Shown: positions 5,900-12,831 of the stretch, in pieces
Position numbering within the stretch: position 1 is the first letter of the stretch
How the letters are laid out: every line of letters starts with the position of its first letter
Assembly (NCBI GenBank): GCA_963169475.1
Contig: CAUJFT010000065.1
Span: 1 to 14,059 of the forward strand
From: Bacteroidota bacterium
GTDB taxonomy: Bacteria; Bacteroidota; Bacteroidia; J057
Direction of reading: 5' to 3'
Length of the DNA: 14,059 nt
Program-made: the position numbers and the translations under genes
Notes under the pieces: generated by a model
What the model saw: only the letters and a program-made list of their open reading frames with translations
Told to the model about the DNA's origin: nothing
Database searches by the model: none

Positions 5900-6104
5900 G
5901 GCAGAGGTATTCTTAGAGAGCGTCAAGGATGAGATAGGGGCTAAGGGGATAGAAGATATTCAGCGGACCCTCATCGCCTTGTTTGTTTCTCACTATATAG
6001 CTACGGCAGAAGGAAGCGAATCGAAAGAAGAGCGAATAACCCATGCAGAACATTTCCGATACCTATTTTACTTAACAGAAGAGATAAAGCAAGGGATTGT
6101 ATAA
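5892..6104 (+). CDS. Hypothetical protein, 70 aa
   Basis: A small acidic, helical protein (MNKAEVFLESVKDEIGAKGI, then FVSHYIATAEGSESKEERIT) without a recognisable family, membrane segment or signal peptide. It starts 8 bases inside the BRO gene end, preceded by GGGAAGGAGG (5878-5887), an unusually good Shine-Dalgarno sequence for this window. It ends 8 bases before the terminator stem, so it is the last gene of the BRO operon. It could be a partner of the BRO protein, but only the gene order suggests this. Confidence 0.65.
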   Translation: MNKAEVFLESVKDEIGAKGIEDIQRTLIALFVSHYIATAEGSESKEERITHAEHFRYLFYLTEEIKQGIV

Positions 6105-6105
6105 C

Positions 6106-6140
6106 AAAAAAACGGCTACCTTTTGAGGGTAGCCGTTTTT
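6106..6140. terminator. Bidirectional intrinsic terminator between converging operons
   Basis: CGGCTACC (6113-6120) pairs perfectly with GGTAGCCG (6128-6135) around the loop TTTTGAG. The stem is flanked by A7 on the left (6106-6112) and T5 on the right (6136-6140), which extend it by A-T pairs and supply a U-tract for transcripts from either strand. It lies between the stop of the + strand BRO operon (6104) and the stop of the minus-strand morphogenesis operon (6148). Confidence 0.93.
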
Positions 6141-6147
6141 ATTTAAA

Positions 6148-6636
6148 TCATATTCCTAAATCCTTATTAAATGCTTTGATAAAATCTTGAAAGTTGCTAT
6201 CAAAAATTTGTTTTGCTGCTGTATCAATCGCTGGGTGGTGTCCAATGAATTGTCGTTTGGGGATAGGGATAGAGAAGGTGGTCTTCTTGGTTAGTGCCAT
6301 TGCCTTCCAGCGGCTATCCCCAGTTTCCTTGAATTTTGCCCAAAAAAATTTTCTACTTTGAGGCGTTACGCTAATTGTAAGCGTCCCTCCCTCGTTGTGA
6401 ACAGAGGCATAAGGCAGAGAAGAACTAAATTTTATTTGCCCCTTGCTTAATTCCGCCAGTATAGATTTACGCAAATCGCCACTCCGCAGCATAAGTGAAC
6501 CTAAATGGTTAGGATACTTTGTGGGTTGCCAGGCATCCCCAAAAAAAGCCTTTCGCTCAAAGTTCCTATCAAACTCATCCGCAACCTCGACTTTAAGGTT
6601 ACTTAAAATTCGGTTAATGAAATCTTCAAATGTCAT
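6148..6636 (-). CDS. Virion morphogenesis protein (Mu gpG-like, Phage_tail_S)
   Basis: A 162-residue protein of the phage virion morphogenesis/tail completion family (PF05069, Mu gpG). Diagnostic segments are LMLRSGDLRKSILAEL (residues about 48-63), LPYASVHNEGGTL (about 74-86, the YA.IHN.GG motif), and IPIPKRQFIGHHPA (about 122-135, the .P.R.FLG motif). The family acts at head-tail joining or tail assembly. It is the last gene of the minus-strand operon: its start overlaps the preceding stop (TAATG), and its stop lies 8 bases from the shared terminator. Length agrees with the family. Confidence 0.88.
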   Translation of the reverse strand: MTFEDFINRILSNLKVEVADEFDRNFERKAFFGDAWQPTKYPNHLGSLMLRSGDLRKSILAELSKGQIKFSSSLPYASVHNEGGTLTISVTPQSRKFFWAKFKETGDSRWKAMALTKKTTFSIPIPKRQFIGHHPAIDTAAKQIFDSNFQDFIKAFNKDLGI

Positions 6637-7145
6637 TATTGTAGTGGGTTTAGTCCGACGCTCAAGCTGATGGACGGCGTTGGAGTGGAAGTATATTGAA
6701 TGAGTGCGCTATTATCCACGTACTGTAATACATAACTCATCGTATATGCACGAACCCCATCATCCCGCTTTACGAACCGTAAGCTCGTCCGGGTCAGGTT
6801 CCCGTACTCACCCTGACCGGGTGGCGCCCATCCGTGTAAAGCGGCGTGGATAGCGGCTAAGAGGTCGAATATTTCAAACGCCTTATCCCTTTGCGTATCC
6901 GGAGCTTTCGCATTACTATTGGAGAGTGCCATATCATAGACGTTTATGTCTATTTGGGCAATGCCTCTTTGAGTATGCTTTCCCTCATTTTCAAAACGGG
7001 ATTCCCTAAAATGCACGAGAGCCGCAGGAAATTTAAGCGGAGCTTGTGTATAATAATCCATCTGTCCCCAATTAAGGTCAATATATTTGAGGGTTTCCAC
7101 CTGTTCGCCCAACCGAACTTGAATTAATTTTAAAATTTCTTTCAT
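6636..7145 (-). CDS. Tail-associated protein, possible tail terminator / Gp37-like
   Basis: A 169-residue soluble protein between the gpF-like and gpG-like genes. It begins with an amphipathic helix (MKEILKLIQVRLGEQVETLK). It then shows PLKFPAALVHFRESRFEN, a beta-rich stretch (RGIAQIDINVYDMALSN), and a helix (AFEIFDLLAAIHAALHGW). Further beta strands follow (LTRTSLRFVKRDDGVRAYTM, then SYVLQYVDNSAL). This helix-beta-helix-beta order, together with 'FP...V' and 'Y...Y.LQY', is what tail-terminator/Gp37-type proteins show, but I cannot assign a family with certainty. Its start overlaps the end of the gpF frame extension (ATGA, 7142-7145), and its stop overlaps the gpG start (TAATG). Confidence 0.7.
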   Translation of the reverse strand: MKEILKLIQVRLGEQVETLKYIDLNWGQMDYYTQAPLKFPAALVHFRESRFENEGKHTQRGIAQIDINVYDMALSNSNAKAPDTQRDKAFEIFDLLAAIHAALHGWAPPGQGEYGNLTRTSLRFVKRDDGVRAYTMSYVLQYVDNSALIQYTSTPTPSISLSVGLNPLQ

Positions 7146-7249
7146 TTTTCGTTAATATGTTTACTGACGGCTTCCTTATATTTATAATACGGGTGCTGCT
7201 TAGGGAAAACCACCTCCTGCTTACCCGGATTAAAGCGAAACATCTCCAA
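7142..7249 (-). pseudogene. C-terminal segment of the gpF-like protein, in frame after TGA
   Basis: Immediately after the TGA that ends the gpF-like gene (7250-7252), the same minus-strand frame stays open for 35 codons. It encodes LEMFRFNPGKQEVVFPKQHP and onward, then stops in an ATGA overlap with the next gene. A motif like MFRFNPGK...FP..HPY is, as far as I recall, part of the C-terminus of Bacteroidota Mu-like gpF proteins, not a separate gene. It could still be translated separately from ATG at 7243 (33 residues), with GGAG directly upstream and AGGAGA further off, or joined to gpF by readthrough. Confidence 0.5.
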
Positions 7250-8059
7250 TCACTTCTCCTTGTTTTTGTCGAGCTGCGTAGTGGCTTTTTCTCCTTTCTT
7301 AATCTCCTGTGCCGAATCGCTAAGTGGATATTTACCTTTGCGCACTTGTGTAACGGTACATCTACATCTCCAGCCGTTTGGTGGGAAATACAAATCCCAG
7401 AAAGGGTCATCGCTGGGTAGTGTGATATTATGTAGTTTCTCATGGCTATCCCGTACTTTGTCATCACTCGCCGTACGGTATTGCAAGTCGTAGCGGTCGC
7501 CGTCCTTCTCAAACTCCGCCCACTTAGCAGCCATTTGCGCGGACGAAGTAGCAAATTGATACTCGGCTTTCAAATACTGTTGGTTGTAGTTCGTATGGAT
7601 TGCGGTTACATCTGCCTTGAATTCGGGAAACGGCTTTATCTTCCCCTCCTCATCCAACAATAATGATGACACCTCCTTTAGTTGGGCTTCTGTTTTGCAG
7701 CCCGAAAATACAAAAATGTCTTTTAATAAAGACTCCTTCATCCTCTCCGGTATCTGATTATCTGTAATAGATGGGTTAATTGCACTTGTCAAAATAGACT
7801 CAGTGGCATTTATTAACTCCTTTACGGGTTTATCTGCCAGCATTTCACTGGTGTATCCCCCTTTTTTGTGTATATGGGCAATCGCTTTATTGAATACTTT
7901 GGTCATCTTATCCCACCATTCAGGCAATCCATTTTGAAATGTGTGGCTATGGGGTTCAGACTCCCCACAGTTTGGGCAAGCTGTAGGAGGGCTTGTGAAA
8001 CCGTAAAGATAGTTGAGGTATTGGTTGGAAAGCCCTGCGTTTTCGGCAGGGCGACTCAA
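7250..8059 (-). CDS. Minor head protein, Mu gpF-like (head morphogenesis)
   Basis: A 269-residue protein of the phage head morphogenesis family (PF04233, Mu gpF/SPP1 gp7), a minor head component that binds the portal or injected DNA. The hallmark lies at about residues 200-240: RDSHEKLHNITLPSDDPFWD, then PPNGWRCRC, matching H..L...T.P.ddPFW....PPNGW.CRC. Near the N-terminus, CPNCGESEPHSH (residues 28-39) could bind a metal; that is inference. The start is TTG at 8057-8059, overlapping the portal stop as TTGA. The next in-frame ATG (MTKVFNK) would remove about 50 residues including the CPNC motif. The frame continues past the TGA, so the protein may be C-terminally truncated here. Confidence 0.88.
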   Translation of the reverse strand: MSRPAENAGLSNQYLNYLYGFTSPPTACPNCGESEPHSHTFQNGLPEWWDKMTKVFNKAIAHIHKKGGYTSEMLADKPVKELINATESILTSAINPSITDNQIPERMKESLLKDIFVFSGCKTEAQLKEVSSLLLDEEGKIKPFPEFKADVTAIHTNYNQQYLKAEYQFATSSAQMAAKWAEFEKDGDRYDLQYRTASDDKVRDSHEKLHNITLPSDDPFWDLYFPPNGWRCRCTVTQVRKGKYPLSDSAQEIKKGEKATTQLDKNKEK

Positions 8060-9234
8060 AAAACCGCTTTAGGCTTGAGTTCTATGCCGAATTTATTGCG
8101 GATAAAATCCGCGTCAATGTCAAAGTATGGCATTGCCTCCGTTGTGCGTTTCCACAATCCTTCTATGTCTTCTTCTTCCACAAAAGAAAATACAAGCCCC
8201 GAAGGAATAATTTCCAATGTAGAAAGTGCAGGAACCACGGTATGATTCATGTAAGACGCAACCATTCTTTTATCGCTGCGAATTAACTTCGCAAGGAGTT
8301 GCTGATTTGCTTCCTCCTTTGAGTAGTTGCCATTTTGAGTATCTTGTCCAATCACTGCACCGGAAATCAACAAACTGATTTCCTGATTACACAATTGAAT
8401 AAATCTTTCAAAAATAGCTCCATCGCTATTAAGTGCATCTACGAACTCGAAAGATTCTGATTCGTCTATGATGAGATAAGGGGCACTCCCCATATCCCGT
8501 AGCATATTTTCTGCCTGAGCCAGCATTCTGGGGTCTCCGGTATCTGTCTTTACGACCCGTGTCGGCATTCCGAATATTTCGCAAAACTCCGACCAACAAC
8601 TAGTAGCGAAGCGTTTCATAATGACGTGGGGTACTGCTTTATTGATTAACCCCAAGTTCTCCGGGTACCCAAACGCAAATATAGTTGTGTTAAATTCTGT
8701 GAGCGTTTGATACTCTATCCCATCATTACTATTCGCCTTTAGTTTGATGATTCCTTTCAGAGGCTCTATATGTGTACGGGGAATTACCTCCAATGCCCAT
8801 TTTCCTCCCCCGTCTTGGATAAGTTGTACCAGACTATAACCATAAAATACAGAGAGAACCATTTGCCCAATCAATTTTTCAAGAAATTGGCTATTCTTTA
8901 AGGCTGTCGTTGCTTCTTCGTTGGGCTTACCATTTTTGTCCTTTAACACGAACTCGGCAGCTGCTACGGTTTCCACCCGATGACTGATTTGAGAACTCAA
9001 TACTGCATCCATCGTGCATATTTCATAAATCTCCATTAGCCGTGTTCGGTTTGGCGTGGTAACCGACTCTGCCGAACGCAATGCGTTTGTCCAGTCCTGT
9101 ATGTCAATGCGTTGCCGTAGCAGCTGGTTTTTGACTAATTGGCTGGCAAGTTTCTGGTTTTTTCGTTCTTTTGATACTTTATTTTGCGTAGCTGTAGGCA
9201 GAAACAAACTACGGATATTTTGGAGGAATGTCAT
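8056..9234 (-). CDS. Portal protein, Mu gp29-like (DUF935)
   Basis: A 392-residue portal of the Mu gp29/DUF935 family, forming the ring through which DNA enters and leaves the head. Recognisable segments in order: RLMEIYEICTMDAVLSSQIS (residues about 65-84, the DUF935 opening where the chain contacts the wing domain); VETVAAAEFVL; FYGYSLVQLI; VIPRTHIEP; CWSEFCEIFGMPTRVVKTDT (the W..F...FG.P...G..D-type motif); and LISGAVIGQDTQNGNYS (compare the ILGQTLTT..G..GS motif). The length is slightly shorter than Mu gp29 (about 510). It overlaps the gp36-like stop as TAATG upstream and ends in a TTGA overlap with gpF, so stoichiometric co-expression is likely. Confidence 0.92.
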   Translation of the reverse strand: MTFLQNIRSLFLPTATQNKVSKERKNQKLASQLVKNQLLRQRIDIQDWTNALRSAESVTTPNRTRLMEIYEICTMDAVLSSQISHRVETVAAAEFVLKDKNGKPNEEATTALKNSQFLEKLIGQMVLSVFYGYSLVQLIQDGGGKWALEVIPRTHIEPLKGIIKLKANSNDGIEYQTLTEFNTTIFAFGYPENLGLINKAVPHVIMKRFATSCWSEFCEIFGMPTRVVKTDTGDPRMLAQAENMLRDMGSAPYLIIDESESFEFVDALNSDGAIFERFIQLCNQEISLLISGAVIGQDTQNGNYSKEEANQQLLAKLIRSDKRMVASYMNHTVVPALSTLEIIPSGLVFSFVEEEDIEGLWKRTTEAMPYFDIDADFIRNKFGIELKPKAVF

Positions 9235-9650
9235 TAGTATTGGTGATTAAATTTTTGATTAGAACCTAATTTGAATTTTAATAAAGCCTGCCCGTCTTCG
9301 CCTGTAATGAGGGGAAGGGTAGGGCTGATTACCCCATCAGCAACCCCTTTGAGCCAGTTTACCGCTCTATCGTACCTGTCTTTTGCTTTTGTATCAAGTA
9401 TATCCACATTGGAAAGCCGAATGATGTACCATAACGCAATATTCTTGACTATTTCCATTAGCAGAGGGTCGCGTTCTGTTCCGGTTTTCGAAAAGATAGT
9501 ATCCACATCATAGATGTTAAGATAACTCTTCGTTTCTTGTTCCGCTGCTGCTATATTTTGCAGGACAATGTCAGAGTCTTGCTCTACTATCTCGTTGAGC
9601 TGATAATTGTACAAGACAGTATTTAATTCTTCTGGGGTTACAAATGCCAT
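9234..9650 (-). CDS. Mu gp36-like head protein (DUF1320)
   Basis: A 138-residue protein resembling the Gp36 family (DUF1320), probably a head-tail connector or adaptor. Matching features are the opening MAFVTPEELNTVLYNYQLNE (F.T..EL......ELN.I), the central block QNIAAAEQETKSYLNIYDVD (the A...A..E..SYL..RYD pattern), and the late block KNIALWYIIRLSN, then DRYDRAVNWLKGVADGVI (A...LY.......Y..A..WL..VA.G...). The order terminase, gp36, portal differs from Mu, where gp36 lies after the capsid gene. The gene is 11 bases after the terminase stop and overlaps the portal start (TAATG). Confidence 0.82.
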   Translation of the reverse strand: MAFVTPEELNTVLYNYQLNEIVEQDSDIVLQNIAAAEQETKSYLNIYDVDTIFSKTGTERDPLLMEIVKNIALWYIIRLSNVDILDTKAKDRYDRAVNWLKGVADGVISPTLPLITGEDGQALLKFKLGSNQKFNHQY

Positions 9651-9661
9651 ATATTTACAAT

Positions 9662-11194
9662 TTAATATTTACGATTTGCTTTTTCACCAATTTTATATCT
9701 TTTCGTATTGGTTTTTTTAATTGATACTTTCGATAGTTTTTCTATCGCATCTGCATCTGCGTCCGGAGCATCATCATGTGTACTGTACCCTTCCTCTATT
9801 CCTTTGAGTTGGTTTACTCCAATTTGGAAAGAAGGAGAGGTTTTGTGTGCTATATTATAAATAATCTGTCCGTGCTGATAGTAAGGCAGTAAGGTCATAA
9901 TACGGTCGAATTTTGCGATTTTAGTCCGGGTGCTTTTAATCAAACGCAAAGGTTCGGGGCACAGTTTTTTGACTTCATTATATACCTCCCTCATCACAAT
10001 CTGCAACGCTTCATTCCAGAACTGAGATTCAAAATAAAAAGGCACTTTAATTTCCTCTTTAACGGACTCTCTAAACATATACATCCATTTTATTGCGTCC
10101 GCCATTTTACATTGGCGCACAAAGCAATCGATGAGGTAGTATTTCTCTTTGTATAGTCCCCATACCCTCACGGCATTGAAATCCGCTGTCGGAGAATCGG
10201 AGTAGGCTACGTCCCAATGAGCAATCACTCGCTCAAAGGATTTGAGGGGAGGCAGTACCCCCCACTGTATATACTCCTCTTTAAATATAGTTCCGGCGGC
10301 GTAAGGAGTGTTATTATACTCTGCCTCAAAAGATAATACGCCAATATCTCTTGATAATTTGGCATAGTATTCTTTCGTGTACTTCTGATACCAAGTTGGG
10401 TTGCCTTGTTTATCGGTTGCATTTACTTGTATGTACTCAAAACCCTCCCTGCTGTCTCTTATATGTGAGAGTATTGTATGCTCCGCAAACACATTATTTA
10501 CTTGAATATATCTTGAGCCACGAATGTCGGTAGTCGGAATTAACTCCTCACAAATCCAGTTTGCAAACTCTTCAACCCTCTTGGGGTTTTTTGCAATCTG
10601 ACGAGTATCCAAATCGTCTGCTACAATATAGTCGGGACGATATTGCCTATATCGAATCCCTCTTGGGGATTGCCCCACCCCTATTGAGAAAAAAGCACAA
10701 TCATTTTGTGTTACAAACCGCCCCTGCTCCCATGAACCCTGAGTTCTTTGCGCGCCCCAATCGTGTATCAGTAACTGGTTCGCCTCGAACTGCGCCTGTA
10801 GGTCGGATAGCAATATATCCGCCCTTTCTTTGGTTTGCCCAACCAATAACATTACTTTGAGTTCGTTATTTATCCAGAGCCAAAGCGGGATAAAAATATC
10901 AAGGTGGGTGCTTTTTGCCAATCCTCTCCCCCAACCCAATAATAGTTTACAGTGCCTATCTGCTTTGATTTTATCCGCTGTTGAGAGATGAAAATCGGCA
11001 CATTTAGACGTTGCGTAGTTTGGAAAGTAAGTGCCTACAAAAAAGCCATAATCTGAAGCTGCGCGCTCCTTTCTCACAAGTTGGTCTAGTTCCGTCTCAA
11101 AAATAGGCACTTGTACACTATCCGTAATAGTTTGGATTAGTTGCCTGTATCGTTCGCGTGCGGCTTTCTCTCTCGCCGGATTTTTTTTTGCCAT
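9662..11194 (-). CDS. Terminase large subunit (Mu gp28-like)
   Basis: A 510-residue packaging motor. The ATPase domain has a Walker A-type motif GWGRGLAKST at residues 87-96 and Walker B DYIVADDLD at 188-196. The C-terminal RNase H-like nuclease starts with HWDVAYSD (residues 327-333, first catalytic Asp 328) and ends with the acidic cluster HDDAPDADADA near 482-492. The protein docks on the portal, cuts DNA and drives packaging. In Mu-like phages packaging cuts into flanking host DNA. Its ATG overlaps the small-terminase stop (TAATG, 11192-11196). The second to fourth codons contain an A9 run (T9 at 11181-11189 on the + strand). Confidence 0.95.
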   Translation of the reverse strand: MAKKNPAREKAARERYRQLIQTITDSVQVPIFETELDQLVRKERAASDYGFFVGTYFPNYATSKCADFHLSTADKIKADRHCKLLLGWGRGLAKSTHLDIFIPLWLWINNELKVMLLVGQTKERADILLSDLQAQFEANQLLIHDWGAQRTQGSWEQGRFVTQNDCAFFSIGVGQSPRGIRYRQYRPDYIVADDLDTRQIAKNPKRVEEFANWICEELIPTTDIRGSRYIQVNNVFAEHTILSHIRDSREGFEYIQVNATDKQGNPTWYQKYTKEYYAKLSRDIGVLSFEAEYNNTPYAAGTIFKEEYIQWGVLPPLKSFERVIAHWDVAYSDSPTADFNAVRVWGLYKEKYYLIDCFVRQCKMADAIKWMYMFRESVKEEIKVPFYFESQFWNEALQIVMREVYNEVKKLCPEPLRLIKSTRTKIAKFDRIMTLLPYYQHGQIIYNIAHKTSPSFQIGVNQLKGIEEGYSTHDDAPDADADAIEKLSKVSIKKTNTKRYKIGEKANRKY

Positions 11195-11613
11195 TATTTG
11201 ATACTGTTAATGAAACGCATAGATAAGTCCGTGAACAAATTTAGGTATTCAGGACTGTTTTTTGCAATCCATGGCAAAAACTCTTCAAAGGTTTGTATCG
11301 CCTCGGCAACGCTCCTTTGCGTCAGGCGCTCTATTTCTTTTCCAAGTATGGACTTGGCATCATACTCCGCCTTGGTCGGCACTCCTCCGTGAGCGTTTAT
11401 CTGCGTGTTGAGTGCAGCCATTTGTTTGTAAGTGTCCTGCAGCAATTGCTTTGGCGTTACTTTTCGAAGCACACGCTCCTCGTCCCATTTTTCGGCATTA
11501 ATCCATTTGCGTAGCGTTTTAGGGTTTATCTTCACCGACCTACATATTTCCTCTTGGGTCATTTCTCCTTCCATATAATAGCTCTTTGCTATTCGTTTCT
11601 GTTCTGTTTTCAT
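11194..11613 (-). CDS. Terminase small subunit-like HTH protein
   Basis: A 139-residue protein with an N-terminal helix-turn-helix (residues about 5-45: RIAKSYYMEGEMTQEEICRS, then VKINPKTLRKWINAEKWDEE), the terminase small subunit/gpNU1-type recognition fold. After it comes a helical region (LLQDTYKQMAALNTQINAHG, then AEAIQTFEEFLPWIA). It lies directly upstream of the large terminase in the same operon, which supports a role in DNA recognition for packaging. The start is placed at ATG 11611-11613; the frame is open further upstream to 11775, but that part has no family resemblance and would overlap the divergent gene. It is the first gene of the minus-strand morphogenesis operon. Confidence 0.85.
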   Translation of the reverse strand: MKTEQKRIAKSYYMEGEMTQEEICRSVKINPKTLRKWINAEKWDEERVLRKVTPKQLLQDTYKQMAALNTQINAHGGVPTKAEYDAKSILGKEIERLTQRSVAEAIQTFEEFLPWIAKNSPEYLNLFTDLSMRFINSIK

Positions 11614-11712
11614 ATATTCCCCTTTTTTGTGCAAAAGAGGGCGTTTTAGGGTTAAAAATAAAATAAGTGTCCGTATATGAATGCTTATTATAAGTCTGTG
11701 TACAGTGCGATA

Positions 11713-11720
11713 TACCTTTG
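11713..11720 (+). promoter_or_regulatory. Bacteroidota-type -7 promoter element for the protease/capsid operon
   Basis: TACCTTTG at 11713-11720 fits the Bacteroidota sigma-ABfr -7 consensus TAnnTTTG exactly and lies 17 bases before the chosen start ATG at 11738. No convincing -33 TTTG is visible 19-21 bases upstream, so an activator (late regulator) may be required; that is inference. The intergenic region 11614-11737 must also hold the divergent promoter for the terminase operon, for which I see no clear consensus. Confidence 0.6.
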
Positions 11721-11737
11721 TAGTAAATTTTACAGAA

Positions 11738-12799
11738 ATGCAAAAATCGGTCAAATTATACGAAATTATTGCCAAGAAAGGAGAAACCCCAACGATTATG
11801 CTACATGGTTATATCGGGCAAGACGATATGATTAATAGTGTAGATTTCATGAGGGAGTTCGACGCAGCTACAGAAAATTGTGGAGAAGTAATATTCAATA
11901 TCAATTCCGGGGGAGGCTCTGTGATACAGGGCTTCTCCATTGTTGACCAAATCAAAACAAGAGGTAAAAAAATCACAACTCAAGTCTTCGGAATGGCTGG
12001 GTCAATGGGTTTTGTTCTCATGCTGCTGGGGGATAAAATACAAATTTCCCGCAATAGTAATATATTAGTTCATAGAGTGAGTGGGGGAGGTTTTGGTGAT
12101 GCCGATTCATTAAGGGAGGTAGCAAATAAATGCCAAGAGTTTGAAGAAAGTATTATCAAAATGACAATTGAACGCACAAAGTTGCCAGAAGAAACGGTGA
12201 GAACTTGGTTCAAATCGGGCGTTGATAAATGGTTCAATGCTACCGAAGCCCTAAAAATGAACTTGGTTGATGAGGTAATTGGAGGGGACGGAGATGCTCC
12301 CAAAGTCGCTCAAAACATGAGCGAAAAAGAAGTCTTTAATCAATTTTATAATAAATTTAATACGGAAAAAGTAATGAAGGAATCACAGTTAAAACTGCTT
12401 GGTTTACCTAAAGATGCCACTGACGATGAAGTAGAGGGAAAAATCAAGCAGATTACGGCGGAGAATAAAGCCATGTCCGAGAAGATTGAAAAAATCGAAT
12501 CGGACGCTGCGGAAACATTGTTCCAAGAATTGGGTCTGCCCGAAGACAAAAAGCAAGCGTTTATGAATGTCTGCAAGCAAGCAGGTATCGAACAAGCCAA
12601 ACTCGTTTTTGAGAATGTAAAGCTGGGAAAGGGGGGAGAAATGAGAAACCAAAGCATTAGTGATGCCATCAGGGGGTTCCAGAACCAGCCCCATCCCGAA
12701 AAGGACACTAGAGATTGGACGTACATTGATTGGGCTAAGAAAAACCCAGAAGGGTTAAAAAATATGTCTAAGGAAGATAGAGACAAACTCAAAAAGTAA
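11738..12799 (+). CDS. ClpP-like head maturation protease fused to scaffold (Mu gpI-like)
   Basis: A 353-residue protein. Residues 1-185 form a ClpP/S49-type serine protease: the oxyanion strand INSGGGSVIQG (55-65), the nucleophile motif GMAGSMGF with Ser89, and VHRVSGG with His112, followed by the helical part NATEALKMNLVDEVIG. The third triad residue cannot be assigned with certainty. Residues 213-353 are charged and helical (LLGLPKDATDDEVEGKIKQI and a coiled-coil stretch ITAENKAMSEKIEKIESDAA), typical of a capsid scaffold. In Mu, gpI is likewise a protease-scaffold with a nested scaffold product. The start is placed at 11738 because the promoter element overlaps the upstream open stretch (11681-11737). 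It lies 32 bases before the capsid gene. Confidence 0.87.
   Translation: MQKSVKLYEIIAKKGETPTIMLHGYIGQDDMINSVDFMREFDAATENCGEVIFNINSGGGSVIQGFSIVDQIKTRGKKITTQVFGMAGSMGFVLMLLGDKIQISRNSNILVHRVSGGGFGDADSLREVANKCQEFEESIIKMTIERTKLPEETVRTWFKSGVDKWFNATEALKMNLVDEVIGGDGDAPKVAQNMSEKEVFNQFYNKFNTEKVMKESQLKLLGLPKDATDDEVEGKIKQITAENKAMSEKIEKIESDAAETLFQELGLPEDKKQAFMNVCKQAGIEQAKLVFENVKLGKGGEMRNQSISDAIRGFQNQPHPEKDTRDWTYIDWAKKNPEGLKNMSKEDRDKLKK
12374..12799 (+). CDS. Possible nested scaffold product from an internal start
   Basis: An in-frame ATG at 12374, within the protease-scaffold gene, begins MKESQLKLLGLPKDATDDEV. This reads like the natural N-terminus of a stand-alone Bacteroidota phage scaffold and falls exactly at the junction between the protease and scaffold regions (residue 213). 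The product would be 141 residues. In Mu, gene Z makes a scaffold from an internal start in gene I, which is the precedent. Upstream bases (GGAAAAAGTA) offer only a weak ribosome-binding site, so use of this start is inferred, not shown. Confidence 0.45.
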   Translation: MKESQLKLLGLPKDATDDEVEGKIKQITAENKAMSEKIEKIESDAAETLFQELGLPEDKKQAFMNVCKQAGIEQAKLVFENVKLGKGGEMRNQSISDAIRGFQNQPHPEKDTRDWTYIDWAKKNPEGLKNMSKEDRDKLKK

Positions 12800-12831
12800 A
12801 TTTTCACCATTAATAATAAATATAAAGTAAT

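Noticed and set aside
7078..7554. Minus-strand 158-codon ORF overlapping gpF and the downstream gene
   Set aside because: It is a shifted-frame shadow: Arg/Ser/Thr-rich low-complexity translation with no family features, while the gpF frame carries clear motifs.
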